From: Dongia rigui
GTDB taxonomy: Bacteria; Pseudomonadota; Alphaproteobacteria; Dongiales; Dongiaceae
NCBI RefSeq assembly: GCF_034044635.1
Contig: NZ_JAXCLX010000001.1
Location: 1,798,001 to 1,862,000 of the forward strand
DNA: 64,000 nt
Direction of reading: 5' to 3'
Position 1 is the stretch's first letter. Each line of letters starts with the position of its first letter. The translations under genes and the position numbers were made by a program. This document shows positions 7,787 to 17,111 of the stretch, piece after piece. The notes beneath the pieces are model-generated. The model ran no database searches, was not told the DNA's origin, and worked only from the letters and a program-made list of their open reading frames with translations.

Positions 7787-8908
7787 CTATTTCTCGAAAC
7801 ACTCCACCAGCACAGTGGCGGCGGCGGCATGGCGTTCCATGTCTGCCGCTGCATCCTTGACCGGCCCCGTTTCCGCCGTGGTGTAGGCGATATGGTGCTG
7901 GTCAAGGAAGGCGCGCGCCCATTCGGAACGCACCGCCATGCCCTCATGGGCGCCCTTGGGTGCCGATTTCTTGACGATACCGGTCACCGGCAGTTCCGCC
8001 GCCACGACCCCCACTACCCGGCCGCTGTCATCGAACAGCGGCCCGCCGCTATTGCCGGGATTGATCTGGTTGCTGAGCAGCCAGTAATCCGGCGCATCGT
8101 CCGTGCCGATCTTGCGGGTGGAGAGCTGCCCGGTGGTCATGACGAAGGTCGGGGCGTCACTGCCGATGCCAGGATAGCCGCCGGTATAGAGCGTCATCTC
8201 TGGTGCAAGCGTTTTGCCGGGCGCGAACGGCACCGGCGAACCAAGCGGGATCGTCGTCTTGATGACAGCGAGGTCCTTCCCGGCATCGCTCGCCAGCACC
8301 CGCGCCGGCAGGCCGGGCGCCACCGCCATCTGCGTGCAACCGGAGACGACATGCTCGTTGGTCAGCACCAGATCCGACCCGATGACGATGCCCGAACCGG
8401 ATTTGGCAAATTGCGCATCCGTGCCCAGGCTGGGATCGATCTCGAGGGTGAATTCGGCGGCATCCCACATCGCCTTCGGTCTTTCGACGCGCAGGCGCTG
8501 CAGGGCTTGAAGGGCCGGCTTGTTGTTCTTCAAAGCAGCACGGCCATACCAGGCCAGCGCCTGATCGGGTTTCATTTCCGCCTCGGCCAGGCGCCCCAAA
8601 GCCAATTGGGCATCGACCAGGCCCTTGCCGGCGGCCTTCCGATACCAGTTTTCCGCCTTCGCCTTGTCTTTCGGGCGGCCGATACCCTGTTCCAATACCA
8701 GCCCGGCGCGGTAAAGCGCCTGCATGTCGCCGGCGCCGGCGGCGTTGAGGCAGGCATCGGCGACCTTCGCGGCATCGGCCCCGCTCTGCAGCTTGCCGTC
8801 CGAGCCAAGGCCCGAGAGGCATTGCGTGGCGGAATCGGCTGTGGCGGGAACGGCGAAAGACGCGACAAAGGTGAGGACAAGCGCGCTGGCACCAACGTTA
8901 CGGAACAA
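7787..8908 (-). CDS. secreted Sel1-repeat / trypsin-like serine protease fusion
   Basis: This 373-residue protein has a signal peptide ending near AVPATADSA, so it is probably periplasmic. Residues 45-145 form two or three Sel1-like helical repeats (DMQALYRAGLVLEQGIGRPKD, DAQLALGRLAEAE). Residues about 160-345 are an S1-fold protease with His186 (TNEHVV), Asp212 (KDLAVIK) and Ser287 (NPGNSGGPL). No PDZ domain follows, unlike DegP/HtrA. The start is TTG at 8908: AAGGA lies nine bases before it and no ATG or GTG fits the signal peptide. The Sel1 region may bind partner proteins; the substrate is unknown. Confidence 0.83.
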   Translation of the reverse strand: MFRNVGASALVLTFVASFAVPATADSATQCLSGLGSDGKLQSGADAAKVADACLNAAGAGDMQALYRAGLVLEQGIGRPKDKAKAENWYRKAAGKGLVDAQLALGRLAEAEMKPDQALAWYGRAALKNNKPALQALQRLRVERPKAMWDAAEFTLEIDPSLGTDAQFAKSGSGIVIGSDLVLTNEHVVSGCTQMAVAPGLPARVLASDAGKDLAVIKTTIPLGSPVPFAPGKTLAPEMTLYTGGYPGIGSDAPTFVMTTGQLSTRKIGTDDAPDYWLLSNQINPGNSGGPLFDDSGRVVGVVAAELPVTGIVKKSAPKGAHEGMAVRSEWARAFLDQHHIAYTTAETGPVKDAAADMERHAAAATVLVECFEK

Positions 8909-8985
8909 GCTGACGATCCTTTTTGATTGCGGGCAACCCCACCCGCGCCACCAGTAATTCTATGGCGCAGGCGCGGATCGCGCGC

Positions 8986-9020
8986 AAAGAAAAAGAGCGG
9001 CAGGTTGCCCCGCCGCTCTT
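8986..9020 (-). terminator. intrinsic terminator of the aldehyde dehydrogenase gene
   Basis: On the minus strand AAGAGCGGC and GCCGCTCTT form a nine-base-pair stem (8993-9001 with 9012-9020), followed by TTTTTCTTT. It lies 27 bases after the aldehyde dehydrogenase stop. Confidence 0.8.
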
Positions 9021-9046
9021 GCCGCTTGCAAAGAGAGACCTCGCCG

Positions 9047-10561
9047 TCAGCCCAGATGCATCCAGACCGATTTGGTCTGGGTGACGGTGGTGAGCGTCTC
9101 CAGGCATTTGTCGCGGCCCATGCCGGATTGCTTGAACCCACCCCAGATCGAGGTCATGTCGCCATGGTCGAAGCAATTGACCCAGACGATGCCGGCTTCG
9201 ATGTCGCGCGCGGCCTTGTGGGCGACGGAAACGTCCGAGGTCCAGATCGAGGCGGCAAGGCCATAGATCGAATCATTGGCGATCTCGATCGCCTGGTCGA
9301 GCTTCTTGAAGGGCAGGATCGTGCCGACCGGCCCGAACACTTCTTCCTGAGCGATGCGCATCTTGTTATTGACGCCGGTGAAGAGTGTGGGCGTCACATA
9401 GCAGCCCTTCTCCAGCCCCTTGGGCACAGCACCGCCAAGGCTGAGCTTGGCGCCTTCCTTCTTGGCGATGTCGATATAGCCAAGGACGCGCTTCTGCTGT
9501 TCCTTGGTCACCAGCGGGCCCATGGTGGTGGCGGGGTCCAGCGGATCGCCGGGGTTGAAGCTGGCCTTGGCCTTCTCCAGGAACTTTTCGACGAAGGCGT
9601 CATGGATCTTGGCATCGACCAGGATGCGCGAGCCGGCGTTGCAGACTTCGCCCTGGTTGCCATAGATGCCGTTCACTGCATATTGCGCGGCGGTGTCGAG
9701 ATCGGGCGCGTCGGCGGTGACGATCTGCGGGGTCTTGCCGCCGCATTCCGTGGTGACGCGTTTCATGTTCGACTGGCCGGCATAGATCATCATCAGCTTG
9801 CCGACTTCAGTCGAACCCGTGAAGCCGATCTTGTCGACATCCATATGAAGCGCCAGCGCCTTCCCGGCCTCTTCACCGAGCCCTTGCACGACATTGAGCA
9901 CACCGGCCGGGCCGCCCGCTTCCATGAACAGCTTGGCAAGGAGATTGCCAGAGAGCGGCGATTGCTCGGCGGGCTTCAGAATGACCGAATTGCCGGCGGC
10001 CAAAGCCGGGGCGATCTTCCAGGCGGCCATCATCAGCGGATAGTTCCACGGCACGATGCAGCCGATGACGCCCAAAGGCTGGCGCAGGATGTAGTGGAAT
10101 TCGGTCGGTGCCGTCGAGGTGACGGTGCCTTCGATCTTGTCGATCGTCTCGCCGAAATACTGGAACGTCATCGCCGCACCCGGGATGTCGATGTTCAGCA
10201 TTTCGCTGATCGGCTTGCCCATGTCGGTCGAATCGAGGAGTGCGAATTGCAGCGCATTGTCGGTGATGAGCTGGCCGAATTTGTAGATGACCGTCATGCG
10301 ATCACGCGGCGCCATACGGGACCAGACGCCCGATTTGAACGCCTTCCTGGCAGCCTTCACAGCGAGATCGACATCGGACGCGTCGGAACGTGCGACCGAG
10401 GTGATGACCTCGCCGGTCGCCGGGTTGATTGTCTCGAACTTCTTGCCCTTCTTGGCGTCGACGAACTTGCCGTCGATGAAGTTGCGCGTCTCGAATTTCA
10501 GCTTGTCGGCGTATTTCTTGAACGCCTTCTTGTCGAGTTGCTTTGCTTGCTCGAGGTTCAT
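9047..10561 (-). CDS. NAD(P)+-dependent aldehyde dehydrogenase
   Basis: This 504-residue cytoplasmic enzyme of the ALDH superfamily carries IVPWNYPLMMAAWKIAPALAAG (cofactor site), FTGSTEVGK, the general-base glutamate in TECGGKTPQ and the catalytic cysteine in NQGEVCNAGSR. Its overall pattern resembles betaine-aldehyde and gamma-glutamyl-gamma-aminobutyraldehyde dehydrogenases (PuuC type), so it probably oxidises amino- or aryl-aldehydes to acids; the substrate cannot be fixed. The start at 10561 has a good GGAGGAG twelve bases upstream. It is monocistronic, with a terminator behind it and about 159 bases in front. Confidence 0.93.
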   Translation of the reverse strand: MNLEQAKQLDKKAFKKYADKLKFETRNFIDGKFVDAKKGKKFETINPATGEVITSVARSDASDVDLAVKAARKAFKSGVWSRMAPRDRMTVIYKFGQLITDNALQFALLDSTDMGKPISEMLNIDIPGAAMTFQYFGETIDKIEGTVTSTAPTEFHYILRQPLGVIGCIVPWNYPLMMAAWKIAPALAAGNSVILKPAEQSPLSGNLLAKLFMEAGGPAGVLNVVQGLGEEAGKALALHMDVDKIGFTGSTEVGKLMMIYAGQSNMKRVTTECGGKTPQIVTADAPDLDTAAQYAVNGIYGNQGEVCNAGSRILVDAKIHDAFVEKFLEKAKASFNPGDPLDPATTMGPLVTKEQQKRVLGYIDIAKKEGAKLSLGGAVPKGLEKGCYVTPTLFTGVNNKMRIAQEEVFGPVGTILPFKKLDQAIEIANDSIYGLAASIWTSDVSVAHKAARDIEAGIVWVNCFDHGDMTSIWGGFKQSGMGRDKCLETLTTVTQTKSVWMHLG

Positions 10562-10720
10562 GGCCTCATCTCCTCCATTGGCGGCCCGGTCGTTTCAGGC
10601 CCATCATGTTGGCTAGCGGCTTCTCACCGTTCTTTGGCAGCCTTGGCTTCGGAGAAATCATACCACCGCGGTCATTTTTGCCGCCAGGGGCGCCGCCTTT
10701 CGCCGGCTGCGGCAAAACGC

Positions 10721-11719
10721 CTATCCCTTGGGGGATATGTCGGTCGCCAAGACGGGTGCCATTTTTTCCCGCCCGCGGATGCGCTCACGGTGCGCGGTGT
10801 AGATGCCGGTGGCGATGATGACGGCGCCACCGATCCAGGTCGTGATCGCGGGCAGCATGTCGAACCAGACATAGCCGATGGCAGTCGCCCAGACCAGTTG
10901 CAGGTAGATGAAGGGCGCGATGATCGAGGCGGAGGCGAAAGTGAAGGCGCGGATGACAAGGGTATGCGCCAATCCACCTGAAAACCCGAGTGCTGCCAGC
11001 AACAGCCATTCGTTGACGCTTGGCGCCTGCCAGACCAGCGGCATGAAGGCGCTCAAGACCAGGCAGCCAACGAGCGCCGCATAAAACAGCGAGGTGACAT
11101 TGCTGTCATAGCGCGCGGCAATGCGCGTCAGCACGTTATAGGTGGCGCCCGTCGAGGCGGAGAAGACGGGCAACAGGATGGCGAGGCTGACCATGCCGAA
11201 ACCGGGGCGAATGACGATGAGCACGCCGATGAACCCGATGGCGACGGCACTCCACCGGCGCACGCCGACCTGCTCCTTCAGCAGAAAGAAGGAGAGGATC
11301 GTAATGACCATCGGCTCGACGAAGGCGACGGCTGTGGCCGAGGCAAGGTCGATATGGCTGACCGCCAGGAAGAACAGCAGCGTGGTGGCCAGCATGAGGA
11401 GCGAGCGCAGGAATTGGAGGCCGGGCTTGCGCGCCCGCAGCATCTCGCGCCAGGGCTGCCACCAATAGGTTTGCACTGGTGCTACCGCCGGCCGCTCGAT
11501 ATGCCGCGCGAGACCTGCGTAAACCAGCGCGAAGAGGAGATGGAAGACATAGCGGCCCCAGGCCACCTCCATCACCGGCATGCCATTGGTGCTCAGATGT
11601 TTGACGATGGCGTTGAAGAAGGAAAAGACGAAACCGGCGGTGACCAGGCAAAGGATGCCGAAAAGCGGGCGGTCGCCGGCGATCTGCTTCTCCCCCGCGG
11701 AAAGGGGTTTGTCAGCCAA
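10721..11719 (-). CDS. EamA/DMT-family transporter
   Basis: This inner-membrane protein of 332 residues has ten predicted hydrophobic helices in two EamA repeats. The first repeat starts at LFGILCLVTAGFVFSFFNAIVK and the second near MVSLAILLPVFSASTGATYNVL. Family members export or exchange amino acids, nucleosides or other metabolites. I place the start at TTG 11719: AAGGAG lies ten bases before it and it overlaps the antiporter stop by eight bases. The longer ATG start at 11770 would overlap by 59 bases and lacks a site. Translation is thus coupled to the antiporter gene. The substrate is unknown. Confidence 0.85.
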   Translation of the reverse strand: MADKPLSAGEKQIAGDRPLFGILCLVTAGFVFSFFNAIVKHLSTNGMPVMEVAWGRYVFHLLFALVYAGLARHIERPAVAPVQTYWWQPWREMLRARKPGLQFLRSLLMLATTLLFFLAVSHIDLASATAVAFVEPMVITILSFFLLKEQVGVRRWSAVAIGFIGVLIVIRPGFGMVSLAILLPVFSASTGATYNVLTRIAARYDSNVTSLFYAALVGCLVLSAFMPLVWQAPSVNEWLLLAALGFSGGLAHTLVIRAFTFASASIIAPFIYLQLVWATAIGYVWFDMLPAITTWIGGAVIIATGIYTAHRERIRGREKMAPVLATDISPKG

Positions 11720-14192
11720 GGTTGAGGCGCTCCTTGGCGACCTGCTCGATGCGGGCCTTAAGGCCCGCATCCTGGGCGAGCAAGCGCTGGAAGTCGCGCG
11801 CTTTCAATGCCAGCAACTTGCAGAAGCCCAGGGCCACCACATCGGCATTCCTGGGATGGCCAGTGAGGAGGGCGAGTTCGCCAAAGAAATCGCCCGACCC
11901 CAATTCGACGCTGGGCTCCACCACGACGCGGACGGCGCCCGAGGCAATGAAATACATCGCATCCCCCTTGTCACCGCGGCGCACCACGGCGCTTTCCGGC
12001 AGCGCCAATTGCGGCGTCAGAAGATGGGCGATGGCCTGTTGCCGTTTGATGTCGAGGTCGCGGAAGATCGGCACGCGCGCCACCAGATCGATAGCGGAGA
12101 GTTCCGGATCGAGCCTGGGTCGCCCGTCGAGACCGGTCCAATGCCGTTCCAGTTCTGCGGTCAGTTCCCGCTCCACCTCGCCGCTCACCACCAGATTGGC
12201 AGCCAGCGCCTGATAGGCGGCACTTTCCCGCTGCCGCGCGATGCGCCCCAGATATTGCCGCTGCAGGTCGGCGGCATAGGCGGGGTATTGCAGCTTCAAG
12301 GCGAGGAGCGATTGGTCGACCGCCTCGATGCGCCGCGCCGTCAGCTTGATGATCTCATCCGCCGCTTCCTCACCGATCAAAGGCTGCAAGCGGTCTCGTG
12401 CGAAGGGGACGAGGTCGGACAGCACCTGGCGCTGCATCATCAGGAATTCGAACCGGTCGGCAAGCGCTGCCGCCAGGGGCTTTTCGAACCTGATCGTACG
12501 CTGCACCCACATGGCAAAGCGGAAGGCGGGGCCGAAGCCGAGGCCGCGTTCGGCGGCCATCACATAGCCCTTGCGCCCCGTCCCGCGCACGGCTTCGCGC
12601 ACATGCTGCGCCTCGCGCAGCAGCATTTCGGCAATGCGCCGGTCGACGATGCGTTCGTTGAGGAGGTCGAAGCAGCGCTCGACCTCATGGGCGGCGGCGA
12701 CGGTGAGGCCGACCTTGACCATCTCGTCGGCCATCAACTCGACGCCGCGATGGGAGCGCGCCCGCGCGACACCCAGGCGCGCCTCGATGCTGGAAAGGGT
12801 CTTGTCGGCGATATCGCGGTCGATGCCCTCGGCCCGCGCGATCTCGGCAAGGTCATTGGCAACATCGGTCAAGGTCATCAGCTTGGCCCGGTCGCGCACA
12901 CCCCGCGCCACGGGGTTGAGACGGTTCAAGCGAAAGAAGCCGACCAGCGGCCGCAGGGTGATGCCGTTGATAAAGAGCGTCATCAGCACGAAACCGGTGA
13001 CCGAGGTGGCGATGAAATCGCGCATATTGGCAGGGACCGCCTCGTTCTCGATGACGGCCAAGGCCAGCGCCAAGGAGACGGCACCACGCAGGCCGCCCCA
13101 GACGATCACCGTCTTGATGCGGTTGTTGATGCGCTGCATGAGGCCGAGATGGGTGAGCAGCGGCAGCAGGGCAAAGACCGTGACAAAGCGGGCCGTGAGG
13201 GTCGCCACATAGACCAGCAGGATAAAGCCGATCTCGATAAGGCTGGTGCCTTCCATGATGCGCGGCACGAACATCGCAGCGAGCAGAAAGACCAGCGAAT
13301 TGGCCCAAAAGCCCAACTGGCCCCAGACACCTTCCATCTGTTCGAACGTCCCGGGCCGCATGCGCGTCTTGCCGGCCGAGCCCAGGACCAGGCCTGCGAC
13401 GACGCAGGAGACGACGCCGGAGACGTGGAAATAATGTTCCGGCAAGGTGAAGCTCAAGTAAGCCAATGCGATGGTGAGGGTGATTTCCGCCTTGGGCCAG
13501 CCATTGAGGACGGGAAACAGCATGCAGGCCGCCCAGGCCATGACGAAGCCAGCAAGCGCCCCACCGCCGAAACTGATCAGGAACCGGAGCACGGTGCCCG
13601 AGATGCTGCCCTCGCCCCCTGAGAGCAACATCGGCAGCAGCAACGCAAAGAGCGCGATGGCGGCGGCATCGTTGAGGAGGCTCTCGCCCTCGACCAGTGT
13701 GGTGAGGCGTTTGGGGACACCCACCTCGCGGAAGATGCCGACGACGGCCGCAGGGTCGGTGGTCGCAACGATGGAGCCCAGCAGCAGGCAGGCGATGACG
13801 CCCACGGGTGAGGCCATCGACAGGGTGAATCCGACTGTTAGCGCGCAGATGACGACCGCCACCACCGCCATGGTGAGGACGGGGGCGATATCGTCCAGCA
13901 GCCGCCGCACGTCGATCGCCAGCGCCACCTCGAACAGCAGCGTGGGAAGGAAGATGAGGATGAAGGATTCGGACGAGATCTCGACACTGGCCAGCGCATC
14001 GAAAATATCATGGAGCGCCGGCGAGGGGATGGCCTGGTCCGGCCGCAGGGTCACCGCCAGGCCCAATATCACGCCCACGACCGCCAGCAGCACCGAATAG
14101 GGCAGCCGCAGCCGGCCGGCCAAGGGCGGCAGCAGGCTCATCAGCGCCAGCAAGCTGACGAGGCCGAAGACAACGAGACCGATGGAGGTCAT
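11712..14192 (-). CDS. CPA1-type Na+/H+ antiporter with C-terminal cNMP-binding-like domain
   Basis: This 826-residue protein has about twelve membrane helices in residues 1-420. It shows [15 protein letters not shown] and the Asn-Asp pair of the electroneutral CPA1 branch in [16 protein letters not shown] soluble helical region follows (about 430-690). The last 125 residues form a Crp/cNMP-binding-like beta-roll ([20 protein letters not shown], then [19 protein letters not shown]). The phosphate-binding cassette [13 protein letters not shown] keeps the glutamate and an arginine, but ligand binding is unproven. The layout resembles plant SOS1 and sperm NHE. It is probably involved in pH or Na+ homeostasis gated by its tail. 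Confidence 0.88.
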   Translation of the reverse strand: MTSIGLVVFGLVSLLALMSLLPPLAGRLRLPYSVLLAVVGVILGLAVTLRPDQAIPSPALHDIFDALASVEISSESFILIFLPTLLFEVALAIDVRRLLDDIAPVLTMAVVAVVICALTVGFTLSMASPVGVIACLLLGSIVATTDPAAVVGIFREVGVPKRLTTLVEGESLLNDAAAIALFALLLPMLLSGGEGSISGTVLRFLISFGGGALAGFVMAWAACMLFPVLNGWPKAEITLTIALAYLSFTLPEHYFHVSGVVSCVVAGLVLGSAGKTRMRPGTFEQMEGVWGQLGFWANSLVFLLAAMFVPRIMEGTSLIEIGFILLVYVATLTARFVTVFALLPLLTHLGLMQRINNRIKTVIVWGGLRGAVSLALALAVIENEAVPANMRDFIATSVTGFVLMTLFINGITLRPLVGFFRLNRLNPVARGVRDRAKLMTLTDVANDLAEIARAEGIDRDIADKTLSSIEARLGVARARSHRGVELMADEMVKVGLTVAAAHEVERCFDLLNERIVDRRIAEMLLREAQHVREAVRGTGRKGYVMAAERGLGFGPAFRFAMWVQRTIRFEKPLAAALADRFEFLMMQRQVLSDLVPFARDRLQPLIGEEAADEIIKLTARRIEAVDQSLLALKLQYPAYAADLQRQYLGRIARQRESAAYQALAANLVVSGEVERELTAELERHWTGLDGRPRLDPELSAIDLVARVPIFRDLDIKRQQAIAHLLTPQLALPESAVVRRGDKGDAMYFIASGAVRVVVEPSVELGSGDFFGELALLTGHPRNADVVALGFCKLLALKARDFQRLLAQDAGLKARIEQVAKERLNLG

Positions 14193-14351
14193 AAACGCTG
14201 GACGCCTTTACGAAGGGGCAAAATCGGCAGGTTTCCGCCCCTTATAGCCCATGAATCGGCGCCGGGTCCAAACGCCTTCCGCAGGTTTGGTGACGGCTGG
14301 CACAATACGGCCCGCCTTGACACGACTCAGCCGGCGGGCCAATCGGAGAAG

Positions 14352-14960
14352 ATGCGTATTCTGGGTCTTACCGGTTCCATCGGCATGGGGAAATCGACCG
14401 CGGCGGAAATGCTGCGGAGCTTAGGTCTGCCGGTGCATGATGCCGATGCCGCCGTCCACAACCTGCTGGCCCAGGGCGGCAAGGCGGTGACGGCGGTAGA
14501 GCGGGCCTTTCCCGGCGTCGTCCAGGACGGCGCCGTCGATCGCAAAGCGCTGGGTGCCAAGGTCTTCGGTAACAAGACCGAACTGAAGCGCCTGGAGGCC
14601 ATCCTGCATCCGCTGGTGCGCCGGGCGGAGCGCGATTTCCTGACACAATGCCGCCAGGAGCGGCATGACGTCGTCGTGCTCGATATCCCCCTGCTCTTTG
14701 AGACCGGCGGCGAAAAACGCTGCGATGGGGTCGTGGTCGTGACCGCGCCACAATTCCTCCAAAGTCAGCGGGTATTGAAGAGGCCGGGCATGACGCTCGA
14801 GCGCTTTCGCCAGATCCTCAAGAGCCAGATGCCGGATGCCGAGAAGCGGCGCCGGGCGGATTGGGTGGTGGATACGGGGCTCGGGCGCCGGCCAACACTG
14901 GCCGCCTTGGCGCGCGTCGTGCGGGAGCTAAAGTCAGATCGATTTAATCGATCACGATAA
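14352..14960 (+). CDS. coaE: dephospho-CoA kinase
   Basis: This 202-residue enzyme catalyses the last step of coenzyme A synthesis, phosphorylating dephospho-CoA at the 3' hydroxyl. The P-loop is [35 protein letters not shown] and [17 protein letters not shown] are typical CoaE segments. The start at 14352 has GGAG a few bases upstream; the frame extends further but with no family sequence. It is the first gene of a housekeeping run with murI and dnaQ. In most alphaproteobacteria dnaQ follows coaE directly; here murI lies between. Confidence 0.95.
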   Translation: MRILGLTGSIGMGKSTAAEMLRSLGLPVHDADAAVHNLLAQGGKAVTAVERAFPGVVQDGAVDRKALGAKVFGNKTELKRLEAILHPLVRRAERDFLTQCRQERHDVVVLDIPLLFETGGEKRCDGVVVVTAPQFLQSQRVLKRPGMTLERFRQILKSQMPDAEKRRRADWVVDTGLGRRPTLAALARVVRELKSDRFNRSR

Positions 14961-14982
14961 TGGGGTTTGATCGACAAAAGCG

Positions 14983-15858
14983 ATGATAGGTGTTTTCGAT
15001 TCCGGCCATGGCGGCCTGACCATCCTCGATGCCCTGCATCACCGCTTGCCGCGCCAGGGCTTCATCTATCTGGGCGACCATGGCAACGCGCCTTACGGCC
15101 AGCGCTCACCGGACGAAATCTATCAGTTGACGCAGGACGGGGTGGCGAGCCTCTTTGCGCTGGGCTGCACGCTGGTGATCCTTGCCTGCAACACGGCGGC
15201 GGCCGTGGCACTGCGTCGCCTGCAGCAGGATTGGCTGCCGCAGCATTTCCCGCATCACCGCTGCCTCGGCGTCCTCGTCCCCATGGTCGAGGAGATCGCG
15301 CACAATCCCTGGCATGCCGAGGCGACCGCCAGCGATTGGGCGCGCGCACCTGAGACCCTGGGCGTGTTCGCGACCCGCGCCACGGTGGCATCGGGCGCCT
15401 ATCGCCACGAGGTCGAAAAGCGGGCGCCGCGCGTGCGCATCTTCCAGCAGGCCTGCCCGGATCTTGCCGGGCGCATCGAAGCCGGCGCCGATGAAGCCGA
15501 ACTTGACGCCATGGTGGCGCAATACGTCGCCGATCTGCAGGCACAATTGGATGGTGCGCCACTCGACAGTGTCGTTTTGGGCTGCACCCATTACCCGCTG
15601 ATTGAGCCGCTGTTCCGCGCCCACCTGCCGGAAAATGTGCGCATCCTGTCGCAGCCTTTGCGCACGGCCGAGGCGCTCACCGCCTATCTCTTCCGCCATC
15701 CGGAGATGAAGCGCTTCGGGACCCTGCCGGCCGAAATCCGCGCCTATACGACGGGCGATCCCACCTTGGTCGGCCAGCTTGCCAGCCGGTTCTTTCCCCG
15801 GCATCTTCCCTGGCAGTCACTGCCCAATCACTCCAGCCGGATCCGACATCATGCGTGA
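14983..15858 (+). CDS. murI: glutamate racemase
   Basis: This 291-residue cytoplasmic enzyme makes D-glutamate for peptidoglycan. It begins with IGVFDSGHGGLTIL and carries both catalytic cysteines, in LACNTAAAVALRRLQ and LGCTHYPLIEPLF. The usual motif is FDSGVGG; histidine replaces valine here. Its length is some 25 residues above the common form, mostly in the central segment (about 85-130, with AHNPWHAEATASDWARAPE). It starts 22 bases after coaE and overlaps dnaQ by eight bases, so coaE-murI-dnaQ is probably one transcript. Confidence 0.92.
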   Translation: MIGVFDSGHGGLTILDALHHRLPRQGFIYLGDHGNAPYGQRSPDEIYQLTQDGVASLFALGCTLVILACNTAAAVALRRLQQDWLPQHFPHHRCLGVLVPMVEEIAHNPWHAEATASDWARAPETLGVFATRATVASGAYRHEVEKRAPRVRIFQQACPDLAGRIEAGADEAELDAMVAQYVADLQAQLDGAPLDSVVLGCTHYPLIEPLFRAHLPENVRILSQPLRTAEALTAYLFRHPEMKRFGTLPAEIRAYTTGDPTLVGQLASRFFPRHLPWQSLPNHSSRIRHHA

Positions 15859-16540
15859 AATCGTGCTCGACACCGAAACCACCGGCTTCGATCCGGTGAC
15901 CGGCGACCGCCTGGTCGAAATCGGCTGCATCGAACTTGAGAACCACATCCAGACCGGCCGCAACTTCCACCGCTATCTCAACCCGGAGCGCGAGGTGCCG
16001 GACGCGGCCTTCCGCATCCACGGTCTTTCCACCGCCTTCCTGGCCGACAAGCCGAAATTCGCCGCCATCATGGACGAGTTTCTCGAATTCGTGGCCGATT
16101 CACCGCTGGTGATCCACAACGCCGAATTCGACATGAAGTTCATCAATTATGAGCTTGAGAAGAACGGTCGCAAGGCGATCCCCTTCCAGCGCGCGATCGA
16201 TACGGTGAAAATGGCGCGCACCAAATTTCCAGGCTCGCCCGCCTCACTCGACGCTTTGTGCAAACGCTTCAACATCGACAATTCGAACCGCACCCTGCAC
16301 GGGGCGCTCCTCGATGCGCAGCTCCTTGCCGATGTCTATATGGAATTGCTGGGTGGCCGACAAACCGGCCTGGTGCTGGCGGCCGAGACGGCTTCCAGCA
16401 GCGACCTCAACTTTGCCAAGCGCACCACCGCCGGCAACCGCCCCATCCGCGAACCGCGCCCGCATGTTGCGACCGACGACGAATTGGCGGCGCATAAGAG
16501 CTTCATCGGCAAGCTCAAAGACGCGATCTGGCTGCAGTAA
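15851..16540 (+). CDS. dnaQ: DNA polymerase III epsilon subunit
   Basis: This 229-residue 3'-5' proofreading exonuclease of the replicase has Exo I VLDTETTGFDP (Asp/Glu metal ligands), Exo II HNAEFDMKFI and Exo III-epsilon HGALLDAQLLADVY (His and Asp). The C-terminal 45 residues, rich in charged residues and ending KDAIWLQ, form the tail that binds the alpha subunit in this family. I chose ATG 15851 because the exonuclease domain starts immediately. It overlaps murI by eight bases and is followed 18 bases later by a family B repeat. Confidence 0.95.
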   Translation: MREIVLDTETTGFDPVTGDRLVEIGCIELENHIQTGRNFHRYLNPEREVPDAAFRIHGLSTAFLADKPKFAAIMDEFLEFVADSPLVIHNAEFDMKFINYELEKNGRKAIPFQRAIDTVKMARTKFPGSPASLDALCKRFNIDNSNRTLHGALLDAQLLADVYMELLGGRQTGLVLAAETASSSDLNFAKRTTAGNRPIREPRPHVATDDELAAHKSFIGKLKDAIWLQ

Positions 16541-16558
16541 GTCCCCGCGATTTTTACC

Positions 16559-16636
16559 GTCATCCCCGGGCGAAGACCCGGGGATCCACTGGTGCAGTTG
16601 AGAGAGTGGATGGCCGGGTCATGCCCGGGCATGACG
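16559..16636. repeat. family B mosaic palindromic repeat, copy 1
   Basis: GTCATCCCCGGGCGAAGACC heads the element and GGGCATGACGG ends it. Inside are two sub-palindromes, CCCCGGG-CGAAGA-CCCGGGG and a weaker GCCGGGTCATGCCCGGGC. The outer ends pair with each other (GTCAT with ATGAC). It fills the gap between dnaQ and the VOC gene. Confidence 0.85.
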
Positions 16637-16650
16637 GCAGAGACAACAAC

Positions 16651-17037
16651 TCAAACATTCCACGGATCATAGGTCCCGAAGGACCACAAATGCCCGCCGC
16701 AATCGCGCGCGGAATATTCGCGGGAACCATAGAACGTATCCGCTAAGGGCCGCACGATCTCGGCGCCTGCAGCCTTCGCCCGTGCGTAATGCGCCTCGAT
16801 GTCGTCGACGCAGACATAGACGCCCATCGGCTCGGTGCACCAGGGATTGGTTTTGTCCGGCGCGCGTTTGCCGCCGAACATGATCATCGCCTCGCCCATT
16901 TTCATCTCGGCATGCTGGATATCGCCGGCATCGTCCTTGTGCACGGCATGGGGCTCGAAGCCGAAGGCGGATTTCAACCAACCCAGCGCTTCTGGCGCAT
17001 CGTCATACTTGATGGCGGGGAAAATTTTGGCAGTCAT
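16651..17037 (-). CDS. VOC-family (glyoxalase/bleomycin-resistance fold) protein
   Basis: This 128-residue protein has paired beta-alpha-beta-beta-beta units: PAIKYDDAPEALGWLKSAFGF, HAEMKMGEAMIMFGG, then GVYVCVDDIEAHYARAKAAGAEIVRPL and GGHLWSFGTYDP. The histidine and glutamate positions that bind metal in glyoxalases are only partly evident, so an enzymatic role is not certain. The group is often annotated as PhnB-like or glyoxalase. A clear GGAGGAC site precedes the ATG at 17037. It points the same way as the lut operon but 74 bases downstream of araC, so it could share its transcript. Confidence 0.85.
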   Translation of the reverse strand: MTAKIFPAIKYDDAPEALGWLKSAFGFEPHAVHKDDAGDIQHAEMKMGEAMIMFGGKRAPDKTNPWCTEPMGVYVCVDDIEAHYARAKAAGAEIVRPLADTFYGSREYSARDCGGHLWSFGTYDPWNV

Positions 17038-17111
17038 GTCGTCCTCCGATGTGTGATGAGAGGACGTTAGCGGGAAGCCCGGCTTCCGGTCTTGGACGAA
17101 TTTTCCCGACG

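Noticed and set aside
8927-10981. 684-codon plus-strand frame across the aldehyde dehydrogenase gene
   Set aside because: Shadow frame rich in Arg, Gly and Asp without motifs; the opposite strand is a clear enzyme.
11580-13622. 680-codon plus-strand frame across the antiporter gene
   Set aside because: Antisense shadow in GC-rich DNA; the minus strand encodes a full antiporter with membrane helices and motifs.
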